NCBI GenBank assembly: GCA_964017185.1
Contig: OZ024880.1
Location: 42,793,071-42,857,070, forward strand
Reading direction: 5' to 3'
Length of the DNA: 64,000 nucleotides
From: Rugalucina vietnamica
Taxonomy: Eukaryota; Mollusca; Bivalvia; Lucinida; Lucinidae
Positions 1 to 10,414 of this stretch are shown here, piece after piece. Under the pieces are notes generated by a model that saw only the letters and a program-made list of their open reading frames with translations, was not told the origin of the DNA and did no database searches. The translations under genes were made by a program, and so were the position numbers. The first letter of the stretch is position 1; each line of letters starts with the position of its first letter.

Positions 1-199
1 CTCCGTCAAACCATCCATCATTAATATTCATTTTATATTGACCATTCAAATCTGCACATTAGCTAACGGTCAATGACGGTTAGACAACACGTGGAGTAGA
101 CAAACAAACCAACACGTGCTTTTTACAGGTAAATATAGGTGCAAAAACACAATGTTTGTCTAAGGAAATAGGGGTGGGCGTGGCTATACCTTGCTGGCG

Positions 200-393
200 G
201 AGGAGTCAATTGGGTAAGTCCACTTTCATTTTTGGTGACATCAAGTGTGATTTTAGGTTTTTATTTCATTTTTCAGTGAGATTACTTTAAGCAAACAGAA
301 TAGCATCTGATAGGACCCCACGTTTTGCGGCGTGTCATCTGGTGCTATACTGTTTGCTTATGTCCCATAAAAAGGACACCAAGCTTAAATATG
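200..393 (+). mobile_element. TTAA-type hairpin MITE, diverged copy
   Basis: A diverged member of the roughly 230-bp family seen better at 9597, 10752, 10975, 27277, 29295 and 38419. It keeps the 'gtccactttcattttt' segment, the imperfect hairpin opening with gcaaacagaatag and closing with ctatactgtttgc, and the 'cccataaaaaggacacc' tail. No coding capacity. Its terminal TTAA sites are not clear. Confidence 0.7.
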
Positions 394-412
394 AGCGTAC
401 TTCAGTGTACTT

Positions 413-845
413 ATACTTAAAGCAATACAATGGTCCATATATTTTGACATTTAACGCATTCAAATAAACTCGACCTTTTAATGATCATCAAATTATGCAT
501 AATTAATATTAGTGAATATTAGTGAATAAATATGCACTTATAAATAAGGATAGGCAGCAAACGAATGCAATATACTAAGTCAGGACATGTAAAAGACGGC
601 ATGGATACTAGTATCACATGTAATGCTACGATGTCACATATCGACTCGTAAGTAGACAACACGGACCATCCAAAGGATGGGAAGTTCCATACTACTTCGC
701 CACCAATAATTCACCACCAATACCAGTGCTTGGAAGAACAGAGCTAGCGCCAACAACATATGATGGCTAGGAATACTCTTCCACGGGTGAAACCCATTTT
801 CCTCTTTAGTTACACGAAAGTAAACCAGTTAAGATTTTTTTTTTA
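413..845. other. no gene recognised
   Basis: AT-rich sequence without a convincing exon, RNA gene or repeat match inside the window. Confidence 0.5.
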
Positions 846-849
846 TTTT

Positions 850-1648
850 TAGCCAGCCTGCACGAAGTGCACAGAGCTATTGTTGTCACCTCGGTCGTCC
901 GCGTTTACGTTTACGTTTACGTGTACGTCCGCGTCACACTTTCGGTTAAAGTTTTTAGAAGTCTATATCTCTTGAACATGTAGATGTATCAAGTTGATAC
1001 TTTGCATATTGGCAGATATTGGTCTGAAGTTTTATGCAGTACCATCATGACCTATCCTGGGTGACCTTAAGGTCAAGGTCACAGACTTAGAAATTTTATA
1101 TTAAAGTTTTTCATTAAAGTTTTTAGAAGTCTATATCTCTTGATATGTTGATGGATCAAATTGATACTTTGCATGTTGGTAGATATTGGTCTGAAGTTTT
1201 ATGCAGTACCATCGTGGTCCACCCTGGGTGACCTTGAGGTCACGGACTTAGAAATTTTATGTTAAAGTTTTTCATTAAAGATTTAAGATGTCTATATCTC
1301 TTGAACATGTTGATGGATTAAGTTGATACTTTGCATGTTTGAAGATATTGGTCTGAAGTTTTATGGAGTACCATCATGACCCACCCTGGGTGACCGTGAG
1401 GTCAAGGTCACAGATTTAGAATTTTTTTGTTGAAGTTTTTCGTTAAAGTTGTTAGAAGTCTATACCTCTTGAATATGTTGATGGATCAAGTTGATACTTT
1501 GCATGTTTGTAGATATTGGTTTGAAATTTTATGCTTTTACGACCCATCTGAGCGACCTTGAGGTCAAGGTCATGGGTCATAGATTTTGATTTTAGTGGCA
1601 AAGCACAAGTCAGGCGAGCTACGCTGTCCTGCGACAGCTCTTATTTAG
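850..1648 (+). repeat. mosaic repeat built of ~175-bp tandem units
   Basis: A short CpG-bearing head with (cgttta)n leads into nearly four imperfect units of about 175 bp. Each unit contains agaagtctatatctcttga, gatactttgcat and a 'gaccttgaggtcaaggtca' block. A short tail ending gcgacagctctt closes the element. AGAGCT near the head and AGCTCT near the tail are inverted. No ORF. The architecture (head, diverged tandem units, tail) is shared with two other families in the window. Confidence 0.75.
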
Positions 1649-1794
1649 GGTGTATTTTTCTTTAAGTGATATCTTTTGTCTATAGACTAACTAGAGAAAC
1701 GTTTTCCACACGTGAACCCTTTCGACATACAATGAAGAATCATCGACAATGGCGAATCACTCATAAATTTATTGCAAAATGTTATGAAACTTAG

Positions 1795-1924
<130 letters not shown>

Positions 1925-2284
1925 AAGAAAGAATGAAATGAAGCAACAGCAACAATTTATTTCAGTCCTGTAGCGCTTTCACTTTACAGCTCTTCAGCAG
2001 GAACGTCGCCATATTGTTTTGGCGTTACTAAAATTCAAATTCATAACGTCCTGACGTTATCTTTTACGGGAAATATAGATTAAAGATTTGACGTCGTTTG
2101 ATTTTCAACTAGCATGTCAATAATTTAATTTGTTTTTATTGTTCAAATTAAATTTTCATATCAAGATTTATCCTAATTGGAGAAACATGAAGTACTGCAT
2201 TTTTTCTCATGACATGCTTCATTTCACATATATTTATTTTTATGAAATTGTATATATGTTATGATATTGTATATATGTTAACTT

Positions 2285-2346
2285 GTTCAAGAGGGCCCCA
2301 AGGAAGATTGGATTTGCCAATTGGGCCACCCTCTTAAAATAAAGAA

Positions 2347-2385
<39 letters not shown>

Positions 2386-2388
2386 TCT
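2285..2388 (+). mobile_element. retroposon 3' end with ACTT tail
   Basis: A GC-rich potential hairpin (gagggcccc ... ccaccctc) is followed by aaaataaagaattta and (CTTA)n. This is the usual layout of a LINE or SINE 3' terminus. No coding part is recognisable upstream. An (AT)n tract follows at 2421-2448. Confidence 0.45.
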
Positions 2389-2416
2389 TCCTATCATTAC
2401 CGACACAAGGACTTGT

Positions 2417-2451
<35 letters not shown>

Positions 2452-2466
2452 GCACACTCATTTGTA

Positions 2467-2502
2467 AGCGGCCCCGGCGGCCGAACGGTTAAGAGCGCTG
2501 TT
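2467..2502 (+). mobile_element. SINE-A head (5' part), interrupted
   Basis: gcggccccggcggccgaa and ttaagagcgctg match the tRNA-like head of the full SINE copy at 55147. The remainder resumes at 4391, so this SINE was split by the 2503-4390 element. Confidence 0.75.
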
Positions 2503-2759
2503 GGGTCAAGTATAGTATAAGAAAAAAATAATTCCTGCTTTTTTATGTCTTTTTTAATAGGTAATTCGGTTTAAAATTTGGTATTTGTTGGTAGTATACT
2601 ATTAAAATGTAAATCCTTTTTAAAGGTTATTCGGTTGAAGATTCATGATTGAATGCTAATTCTGTTTTTTTTTTTTTTTTCGGCACTAAAAAGGTAGGGA
2701 ATAAATAATCCCTGCTTTTTGGTTTGTTTTTAGCGGTAATTCGGTTTGAGCTTTTAGTA

Positions 2760-3000
2760 TCCGAGTTGCCGGGTCGCCGTGTTGCCAGGTTGCCGGGTCG
2801 CCGGGTTGCCAGGCCGCCGAACTGCCGGGTCGCCGAGTTGCCGGGTCGCCGAGTTGCCAGGTTGCCGGGTCGCCGGGTTGCCGGGTTGCCGGGTCGCAGG
2901 GTTGCCAGGTCGCCGAGATGCCGGGTCGCCGAGTTGCCGGGTCGCCGAGTTGCCGAGTCGCGGGTTGCCGGGTCGCCTGGTTTCCAGGTCGCCGGGTTCG
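2760..3000 (+). repeat. left subterminal array of gttgccgggtcgcc
   Basis: Dense tandem copies of variants of ccgggtcgccgggttgcc with almost no spacer. Long open frames appear in several phases on both strands, but they only translate the repeat. The complementary motif forms the right array. Confidence 0.95.
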
Positions 3001-3344
3001 ATTTATGACATGGTAGATTTAGACGAGTCAAATGTTTGCTTTAGGAGACAAAGTGTTGTTATGATCGCAAGAGTGACGCATTGGCAAGACCAATATTCGA
3101 CGATTTGGTTAACACAATTCGGCCTGTGTCTAACAGGATGAATTAAACATTTGAAAGTAATTCATGGAACCATACAATTTATCATGAAATATGGCATAAA
3201 AATCCTCATGATAAATGTACTATGCAAAAGGCTGATTGCCTACTATATACCATAACGTTTCAGTAGACGTGGCTGTTTTCTTCCACAATAAACAACGCAA
3301 ACAGTCACTTGTGTTTCTACTGCATCATCCCGCCAACCCTACAA

Positions 3345-4012
3345 ACTGGCGACCCGGCGACCTGGCAACCCGGCGACCCGTCAAACATGTCATACAATCA
3401 CTTGGCGACCCGGCAACCCGGCGACCGGCAGTCCGGCGACCCGTCAAACATGTCATACAAACACTTGGCGACCCAGCAACCCGGCGACCCGTCAAACATG
3501 TTATACAATCACTTGGCGACCCGGCGACACGGCAACCCGGCGACCCGTCAAACATGTCATACAATCACTTGGCGGCCCGGCAATCCGGCGACCCGGCAAC
3601 TCGGCGATCCGTCAAACACGTCATACAATCACTTGGCGACCCGGCAACCCGGCGACCCGGCAACCCGGCGACCCGTCGAACATGTCATACAATCACTTGG
3701 CGACCCGGCAACCCGGCAACCCGGCGACTCGTCAAACATGTCATACAATCACTTGGCGACCCGGCAACCCGGCGACCCGGCAACCTACCAAACATATCAT
3801 AGAATCACTCCTCGACCCGGCGACCCGGCAACCTGGCGACCCGGCGACCTGCCAAACATGTTATTGGATCAGCCGGCGACCTGGCAACCCGGCAACCCGG
3901 CGACAAGCTAAAAATGTCATAGAATCACCCGGCGACCTGGCGAGCCAGGAACCCGACACTGAAACATATATAATCACCTGGCGACCCGGCAACCCGGCGA
4001 CCCGGCGAAACA
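3345..4012 (+). repeat. right subterminal array of ggcgacccggcaaccc
   Basis: Clusters of ggcgacccgg/ggcaacccgg are regularly separated by a second motif, gtcaaacatgtcatacaatc, giving about eleven composite units. The motif is the complement of the left array, so the two arrays face each other inside the transposon. Confidence 0.95.
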
Positions 4013-4390
4013 TGTCATAGAATCCAACACAGAGAACCTGTGTATTATGGTCCTTATGGTGTATTAGGATCATTTGTCTGCGGATTAATACACCAAGATG
4101 TAAATATGCAAAGTTGACAATTATTGATTGCTTATGCGGTTTTACCTTCGGTTTCAAAGTACAGTAGTGCAAAGCGTAAAGATTATACTATAAAACAAAC
4201 TCTGTATACTGTCAAGTGGTGTATTATGACCATTAATACTCTGGACGACGAATATGCATTTTACCAGCGCATATATCTTCACTCTTTGCACTACTTTTAA
4301 TATGCGTTTTACCGGCGCAATAATCTTTATCTTTCACTATTAATACGCCGACATACATGCACTACTTTTTGCTTATACTATACTTGAGCC

Positions 4391-4510
4391 GCGCTGTTTC
4401 TTAATAACTCGATCATCTCACCGCTGTGTCTGGTGTGGGTTCGAGCCCCTCACTGGCTACAGATTGGAGCTGAAATAATGTTGAATGGGACGTAAAACTG
4501 AAAAAATAAA
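4391..4510 (+). mobile_element. SINE-A 3' part, interrupted copy
   Basis: It continues the SINE begun at 2467: cgatcatctcaccgctgtg, a B-box-like gggttcgagcccc, then gggacgtaaaactgaaaaaa. The full copy is at 55147. Confidence 0.8.
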
Positions 4511-5311
4511 TGTGCACGCGTGTGCGTATCCGTACGGTGCTCATGTGTTTTTTCTTGTTGTGAAGTAGTGACTTTATGCAACCAAGTCAACAATGTTGAA
4601 GTTCTGCTAGTATGGACAATTTCGTGTCTGAATATCGTGGGCTGGGCGGAGGGACGAGGGGTGAAGCATGTGCAGATCCATAGTTTCGTTGCAATAGGTT
4701 CATCATTTCCTGAGAAGATTCTTGAAGCGTTTTCACTATATATGGGTATGACGGCCATCTTGGACATCTTTTCAGAATCTTAAATCTCCACTTCATTTGT
4801 CTGCAGGAGGTCTGCAAGTTTTTCCCTTTAAATCACATTTTATAAATTTTCCCCATTCAAATGTAAAGGCAAACTATGTTGACCTTGTCGTAAAATAGGT
4901 CAAGGTCACCCCAGGGTCATGGTTTATAAAACTTTGTAGAGCTCCATTCCCTGATGCATCATGCCAAGTTCATAGGCCTCCTGGTTTGAAGTAGAGAATT
5001 TTTAAAGGTTTTTGCTATTTATAGCCATGGCGGCCATATTGGTCATGTGACCTTGACCATTTATACAAATTTTCATTCCCCATTCCTGACGATGCTCCAC
5101 CTAAAGTTTGGCTTTGATTGGCTAAGTGGTTTCAGAGAAGATGTTTGAATATCATGGTCATAAACATGCATATAGCCCCGGGCAGGAGCAGACAACCTCC
5201 TGGGGACAAAATTCTTTAATTAACATAAATCTTCTGTCCATTTGCATACTCCGAGCAATATCCACCCATTTAATTACATTTTACTAATTTTCCCCAATCA
5301 AATGCGTTGGC

Positions 5312-5660
5312 GATACAAGATACAAGAATCTTTATTTTACGTCGGATACATATAACAAATAACATTAGCTGTGATAGCTATTTCCGACAAAACATGATGT
5401 AAAGCAACAACTGTAAAAAAGCTGTAAAAAGAGACATACATTTTAGTAAGAAGCAAAACAATTTTAAGCATTAGCACATAAGTACAAGGGATTCTTGCAA
5501 TGTTTGAAATTATTTGACCCCGTTTAGGAATATGTCTTTGATGTAGACTTCGTGTAAATTTTCGAAATTACAGTACAATAGTCTGGCTTTCGTCGCAGGT
5601 TTTAAAAGGGCTACTGATGAGGGTTCATTACCCGAAATTGTACAATATAGTCCATACTAT
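5312..5660 (-). mobile_element. retroposon (LINE-like) 3' end
   Basis: On the minus strand the segment ends ggatacaagatacaag-type sequence preceded by an AATAAAGATTC-like block, a common 3' end for non-LTR elements. No reverse transcriptase frame is visible, so only the 3' part is present. Confidence 0.4.
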
Positions 5661-5749
5661 CTCCCTTTGAATGTTTTTGCTGCTTCCAAAGGATCAAACC
5701 TTTATATTTTATTTGCTATTAAAACATGTATACAAACTGAGTTTAACTT

Positions 5750-5850
5750 AATGAAAAGGTACAAGTAGGCAACGATCAGGAAAAGGCGCAATCAGAAAAA
5801 GATTCCCACTCCAAAAACCGAGGCTGAATAAACATGCATATATAGCTGAA
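5750..5850 (+). repeat. fragment of the 'gatcaggaaaaggcgcaatc' repeat
   Basis: It matches the start of longer copies at 15484, 27537, 28325 and 59990. Function unknown. Confidence 0.65.
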
Positions 5851-6066
5851 AAAAAAAATCATTTAAAGCTGATATGCAGAATAAAATAAGTCATGGGCAT
5901 ATTTTCATATCACAGTTAAAAACATGAATCATCACAGAAACATTTATACATATATATAGTCTTAGAATATTAGTAGCAGGGATAATAATTCGTCTAAGTA
6001 GTAAATAAATAAAAAGAAAAGTCACTACCTCCATTTCATGAAAATATCTTCTGCCAGAAATAAACG

Positions 6067-6112
<46 letters not shown>
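6067..6112. repeat. poly(A) tract
   Basis: About 46 uninterrupted A residues, possibly a retroposon tail. Similar tracts occur near 10371, 16761, 27075, 27760 and 37442. Confidence 0.9.
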
Positions 6113-6118
<6 letters not shown>

Positions 6119-6480
6119 ACAAGAGACAGATTTCCCCTTGTATAAAGAATGCGAAAGGAGCAGAAGGTAAATTCTGTAATGCTCGGTTCGACATCTTAGG
6201 ATCTAAGTTGACTCAGTCGTAAAGTAGGTCAAGGTCATCCCAGGGTCATGATTTATATAAATTTTGTAGAGCTCTATTCTCTGATGATTTATGTCAAGTT
6301 TCAAAATCACAGACCTTCTAGTTCTGGAGAAAATATATTTTTAAAGGCTTTTGCTATTTATAGGTATGGCGGCCATCTTGGTCATGTGACCTGTACCATT
6401 TATACAAACTTTCGTTCTCCCTTTCTAAGGATGCTCCTCATGAAGTTTAGTTTTGATCGGCTCAGCGGTTTCAGAGACTA

Positions 6481-7243
6481 AAGTCCAATTCGCATGCGCA
6501 AAAAATACACGCGTGTAAATATACTCCGGTGTGTATATATACTCCGGTGTGCAAATCAACCTGAGAGTAAATTTAAATTGCGTTCGCATGGGTTTTATCA
6601 CCAGGAGTATTTTCGTATGTAAATTTATCATTTCTGAATTAAAACCTGTTCATTTAAGTTTTCTGTATTTGCAAAACAAGAACAGGGTGCTTCAATGTCT
6701 TCTTGTAGACTTTGGCAGCAGAGGAGAATCATGTAATGGTCAGGCATATTCCTTAGCAGTTAGACAGTTCACTTTAATTATCGTTTGACAAGGGATTACT
6801 GTTAAAATGCCCAAAGAATCTCACCAAGAATGATGAAGAAATTGTGTGGCTGTTTGCACTCCATATAATCTAAAATGTGATGAATGGCAATAAACTCTTA
6901 TTTAGCAACAATGTCCACAGTTTCAGAAACTGTCATATAATTAGTTAAGAACAAAAAATGTGAAAATTTGTTATCTTAAAGCAGAATAGTGACTTGAAAT
7001 AAAAATACTCATGGGTAAATTTTACTTTGCGTTCACATGGGACAAAATAGTAAATTTACACGTGTGTATTTGTAAAAATAAAATTTGCATCTGGTCAGAC
7101 CCTGGAGTAAATTTACCCATATGTAAATATACTCCGGTGTGTATTTGCGTTCGCATGCGCCATTTACTTACCCCGAGTAAAATTTGCACACCGGAGTATA
7201 TTTACACGCGTGTATTTTTGGTGCATGCGAATTGGACTTTAGA
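6481..7243 (+). mobile_element. MITE with long terminal inverted repeats (copy 1)
   Basis: It begins aaagtccaattcgcatgcgc and ends with the complement; the inverted similarity runs about 55 bp and includes tacacgcgtgtaaatatact and ctccggtgtg. Internal blocks repeat the terminal motif (gtaaatttac variants). Flanking bases suggest a TA target. The open frames inside are repeat translations. A second copy in the opposite orientation is at 41033-41787, and a remnant is at 54056-54129. Confidence 0.85.
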
Positions 7244-7349
7244 CGTTTGAACATTGTGGACAACAACAACTTCAACGACGACGGACGACAGAGCATGGGT
7301 ATACTATAAACTCACCTTGTGAGCCTAACGGCTCAGGTGAGCTAAAAAG

Positions 7350-8340
7350 AGATTTTGAAAAATGCAGTTTCTGAAAGATGGTGTATAAAGACGGCTAAAA
7401 CGAGCTATAATGCTCGGTTCAACCTTCTACCACACATCTTGGGAATGTGAATACATCTCACTTCGAATTGCACGGGATATTAGATACCTTTACTCGCTTA
7501 TAAGGACACTCTTTATTATTCAAGAGAAAGAAAATTTCTATTCAGCGGTGATCGTTTCTTACAAAAATATGTTGTTTGTATGTTTGCTTAACGCCCCAAC
7601 AGCCAAGGTTATGTCGGTATTGGCCTAACTGCAGTTCTGCAGTCCCTACGCCTCCGAGCCTGGTACTATTCTCTCCAATTCACGACTGACATTTAATGGA
7701 GGGTGTGACCAAGATATGGGCACAGAACGGAACGAAAGCCCGTTTGCCGGACTAGGATGAACCTAACTACAATGCTCCTGGGCAAGCCAAGTATAAGAAG
7801 ATTACTATTGTCCTAACACTATCCTTTGGAAACCACCTCTTTACGTCTCATCTTGTTTGGAGACATTTCGTTAAAGGTCATATATTGTCATCCATTTGCA
7901 TTTTGAAACTCGTAAAAAGTGACACAACAGTTTTGGGATAAATAAATAAATAAATAAATAAAAATTAAATAAAATAAAATAAAATAAAATAAAACTATGC
8001 CTTAATTGTTGATCTTTAATATGGCTTTTCCACTGCGCAATTGTTAGCAAGGGTGGTCACTCTTTTCCCGAATTTTTCACATTTATAACTTCGAACGAAA
8101 ATGGAATGCAGGTGGGATATCTGACATACTTAATGAGAAGCTTTCGTGAGAAAAGTTCTAATCTAAATACTTTATAAACCAGGGAGCTGCGATGTCGTTT
8201 TTCTACTTTATTTACTCTGATAGGACATTTAACCGTCTGAGAGTCCGTCCCCGTTGGTGAGTAGTAAAGGCCTCGTCACATACAAGCCGACATTGCCTCC
8301 GCGTACACATGCATAGACTCGCGTTTTATTGCGAACAGGA
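7350..8340. other. no gene recognised
   Basis: Contains a low-complexity (aaata)n run near 7940-7995. No supported exon or RNA. Confidence 0.5.
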
Positions 8341-8342
8341 TT

Positions 8343-8521
8343 TTTTGTTGGTTTGGTTTATTGCTTTAAACCCCTTTCAATAACTAACGTCCCGACATGA
8401 CCATTAGTTACTATCGACTGGGACGTAAAACTATAATTGAAAAAAAAAACAAAAAAAAAACAAAAAAACAAACAAAAAAAAAAAAAAAAAAAAAAAAAAC
8501 AAAAACAAAAAAAAAAAAAAA
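8343..8521 (+). mobile_element. SINE 3' tail with long A-rich end
   Basis: The gtcccgacatgaccattag and gggacgtaaaactataattg blocks match SINE 3' regions elsewhere in the window. They are followed by about 90 bases of A with scattered C. Confidence 0.55.
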
Positions 8522-8707
8522 CGCAAATCTACATCGAGGATGTTCGCTTATTTGTGTCGAGATATGATTTAAAGCCAGGGCATAACGTCATACTTATTTT
8601 ACATGCGTCTTATGATAGAATGAACACACCATATTACACAATATTGGTGAGTTCCACTCACTCCACGTGCTGATCGTGCAGCTCGTGAATATCGATGTCA
8701 TGTGAGG

Positions 8708-8714
8708 TATAAAA
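8708..8714 (+). promoter_or_regulatory. TATA box candidate for the ZP gene
   Basis: TATAAAA lies 81 bases upstream of the chosen start codon at 8795, a usual position for a short 5' UTR. The transcription start is not demonstrated. Confidence 0.4.
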
Positions 8715-8794
8715 CCAGATGCCGCGAAATGCATGTCACTACAAAGAATTCGGTGACATATCTTTGCGGTTGGACATTTTTGATAAAAGAAAAT

Positions 8795-8867
8795 ATGTTG
8801 TTCTACATCGTTCTGTCTGTGGTGGCGAGGCTAGCAGTTGGTGGTGGAATAACAGACCTTGTTTTCA
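8795..8867 (+). CDS. ZP gene exon 1: signal peptide
   Basis: Starts MLFYIVLSVVARLAVGG and ends after one base of a Ser codon, before gtaagt. Confidence 0.8.
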
Positions 8868-10367
8868 GTAAGTTGAATTATAGTACTTGTTTAGATTTGT
8901 TGTTTTGTGTCAGACTTGTAGAAACTAATTTTAATCACAGAATGAAATGTTTTACGATCATGTTTAACTTTAAAGATCACATTGTTTTCTTTACCAGCAC
9001 TGCAGCAGTATTAGAAATGTATGCCTCGTGCGCACCATCTAGCTTTTAAACTGTATATGAAAAGATTAGTGGACATGGAACACCGCCGCAATTATATTCA
9101 TACTAAACAGCTAAATGCAGAACACCCATACACGTGTAATCCTTGTAGTGAAAGTCATACTAAATATATAAAGTGTATTTCCTTTCCAGGCTGTTATCCC
9201 AACGGTACGGTCGAGGTGACCCACCCAGGTTCCTACTCCCACTGTTTCGCCGTCCAGGACGAGGGGACGTCCTCTGCTGTAAAATGCTCGGTCTCTACCA
9301 GCGGCGGAGTCAGCTTAATCACGGGATGCAGTCAGGTTAGTTTTTCAAACCTCCATCGCGTACGTGCCGATATTATAAAGCGTTAAAAAAATGCACCGTA
9401 AAAAAATGCACCGTATCAACATAGAAGTTGTAACTTTTTATTACAACGTGAACTTAATGTTCCGATTCCTTACTTAATCAAATCTCAACAGAAGCTGTAC
9501 ATGAACGATTTCAATCAATTTACATGTGGTTCCTCTGACTAACGTTAGTGGGGGTTGTTCAGAAAATAATGATGGCTACCGCATATATAAACAACATTAA
9601 CCCATATTTGACGAATGGATTCTCCCATCATTATCATTTGGGTGAGTCCACTTTCATTTTCAGGGGCCGTAGGTGTGATTTCAAAATTGTATTCCCTTTT
9701 TCGTTGAAATTCCTGTAAGCAAACAGAATAGCCCCAGTACATCTGGGGTTATACTGTTTGCCTATGTTTGCCTATGTCCCAGGCTTAAATGAGTTAATGA
9801 TTGTTTTTGATTCCTATTTGCAGGACAACACGATCGTAGCGTTCTTCTCCCAGCGTTCTGGTAGTGTCGAAACATTCGGGAGCAATGACTACATTTCCTA
9901 CGAGATTGAATGTGAGGATATCCCAGACTCCGGTGTTGATAGGACCGTATCTAACCTACTTGGCGCAACGTGAGTTGGATTTATTTATAAAACAAGTTGT
10001 CCGCCTTAGCCCAGCCAGTTAAAATGAACAGACGATGTCGTATATATATTAAATGGATGCCTTTCGTAGTAGGCACACGTCAGATTTAAACCATATTCGA
10101 AAAAATTGATTGGAATTAATGTATTTGACCAATAGCAGGAAGCGTACCTTTCCCTTTCAGAAAGCAAATCTGAGTTGTCGTGGATCTACGCTAAGTATTC
10201 TAAACTTCTGGTATTACATCTTATGCAATCAAATACTGCTGTCTTTTCTTTTATAATATAAAAAAGCAATTTAGTTTTATTTTGATTCTGTCGTTACATA
10301 ACTTTTAAACGCTATTGTCTACCGAAAAGTATAATCTTCCACGGCAATGTCGGCCTGGCATGCATGC

Positions 10368-10414
<47 letters not shown>

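Larger units (their letters stand above)
2503..4390. mobile_element. non-autonomous DNA transposon with 8-bp TSD (hAT-like)
   Basis: The ends are 19-bp inverted repeats: GGGTCAAGTATAGTATAAG at 2503-2521 and its complement, one mismatch, at 4372-4390. The flanks are a direct 8-bp duplication gcgctgtt (2495-2502 and 4391-4398), and the SINE on either side is continuous once the element is removed. An 8-bp TSD is typical of hAT elements, but the termini are not the usual CAGGG type, so the superfamily is inferred. It encodes no transposase. Most of the length is two GC-rich arrays in inverse orientation. Confidence 0.8.
4620..7344 (-). repeat. GCTCACCTGAGCC composite repeat, copy A, with insertions
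   Basis: Read on the minus strand it begins ttagctcacctgagccgt at 7344 and continues as imperfect ~480-bp units holding 'ccaagatggccgccatg', 'ggtcacatgacc' and 'gtgaccttgacctatttta' blocks. It is interrupted by a retroposon end (5312-5660), a fragment of another repeat (5750-5850), an A tract (6067-6112) and the MITE at 6481-7243. Three further copies lie at 20197, 24135 and 52103. No protein is encoded. Confidence 0.8.

Noticed and set aside
2627-3911. Several open frames rich in Pro/Arg/Gly/Ala on both strands
   Set aside because: They translate the ggcgacccgg/gttgccgggtcg arrays in any phase; there is no start context, splice site or domain.
3345-4012. CRISPR-like alternation of a repeat and ~40-base segments
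   Set aside because: The 'spacers' are themselves repeats and the array sits inside a eukaryotic transposon with an 8-bp TSD.
6425-7250. Open frames of 68-85 codons
   Set aside because: They are translations of the palindromic MITE and recur in the 41033 copy; no protein features.
8437-8673. Lysine-rich open frame
   Set aside because: Translation of the A-rich SINE tail.
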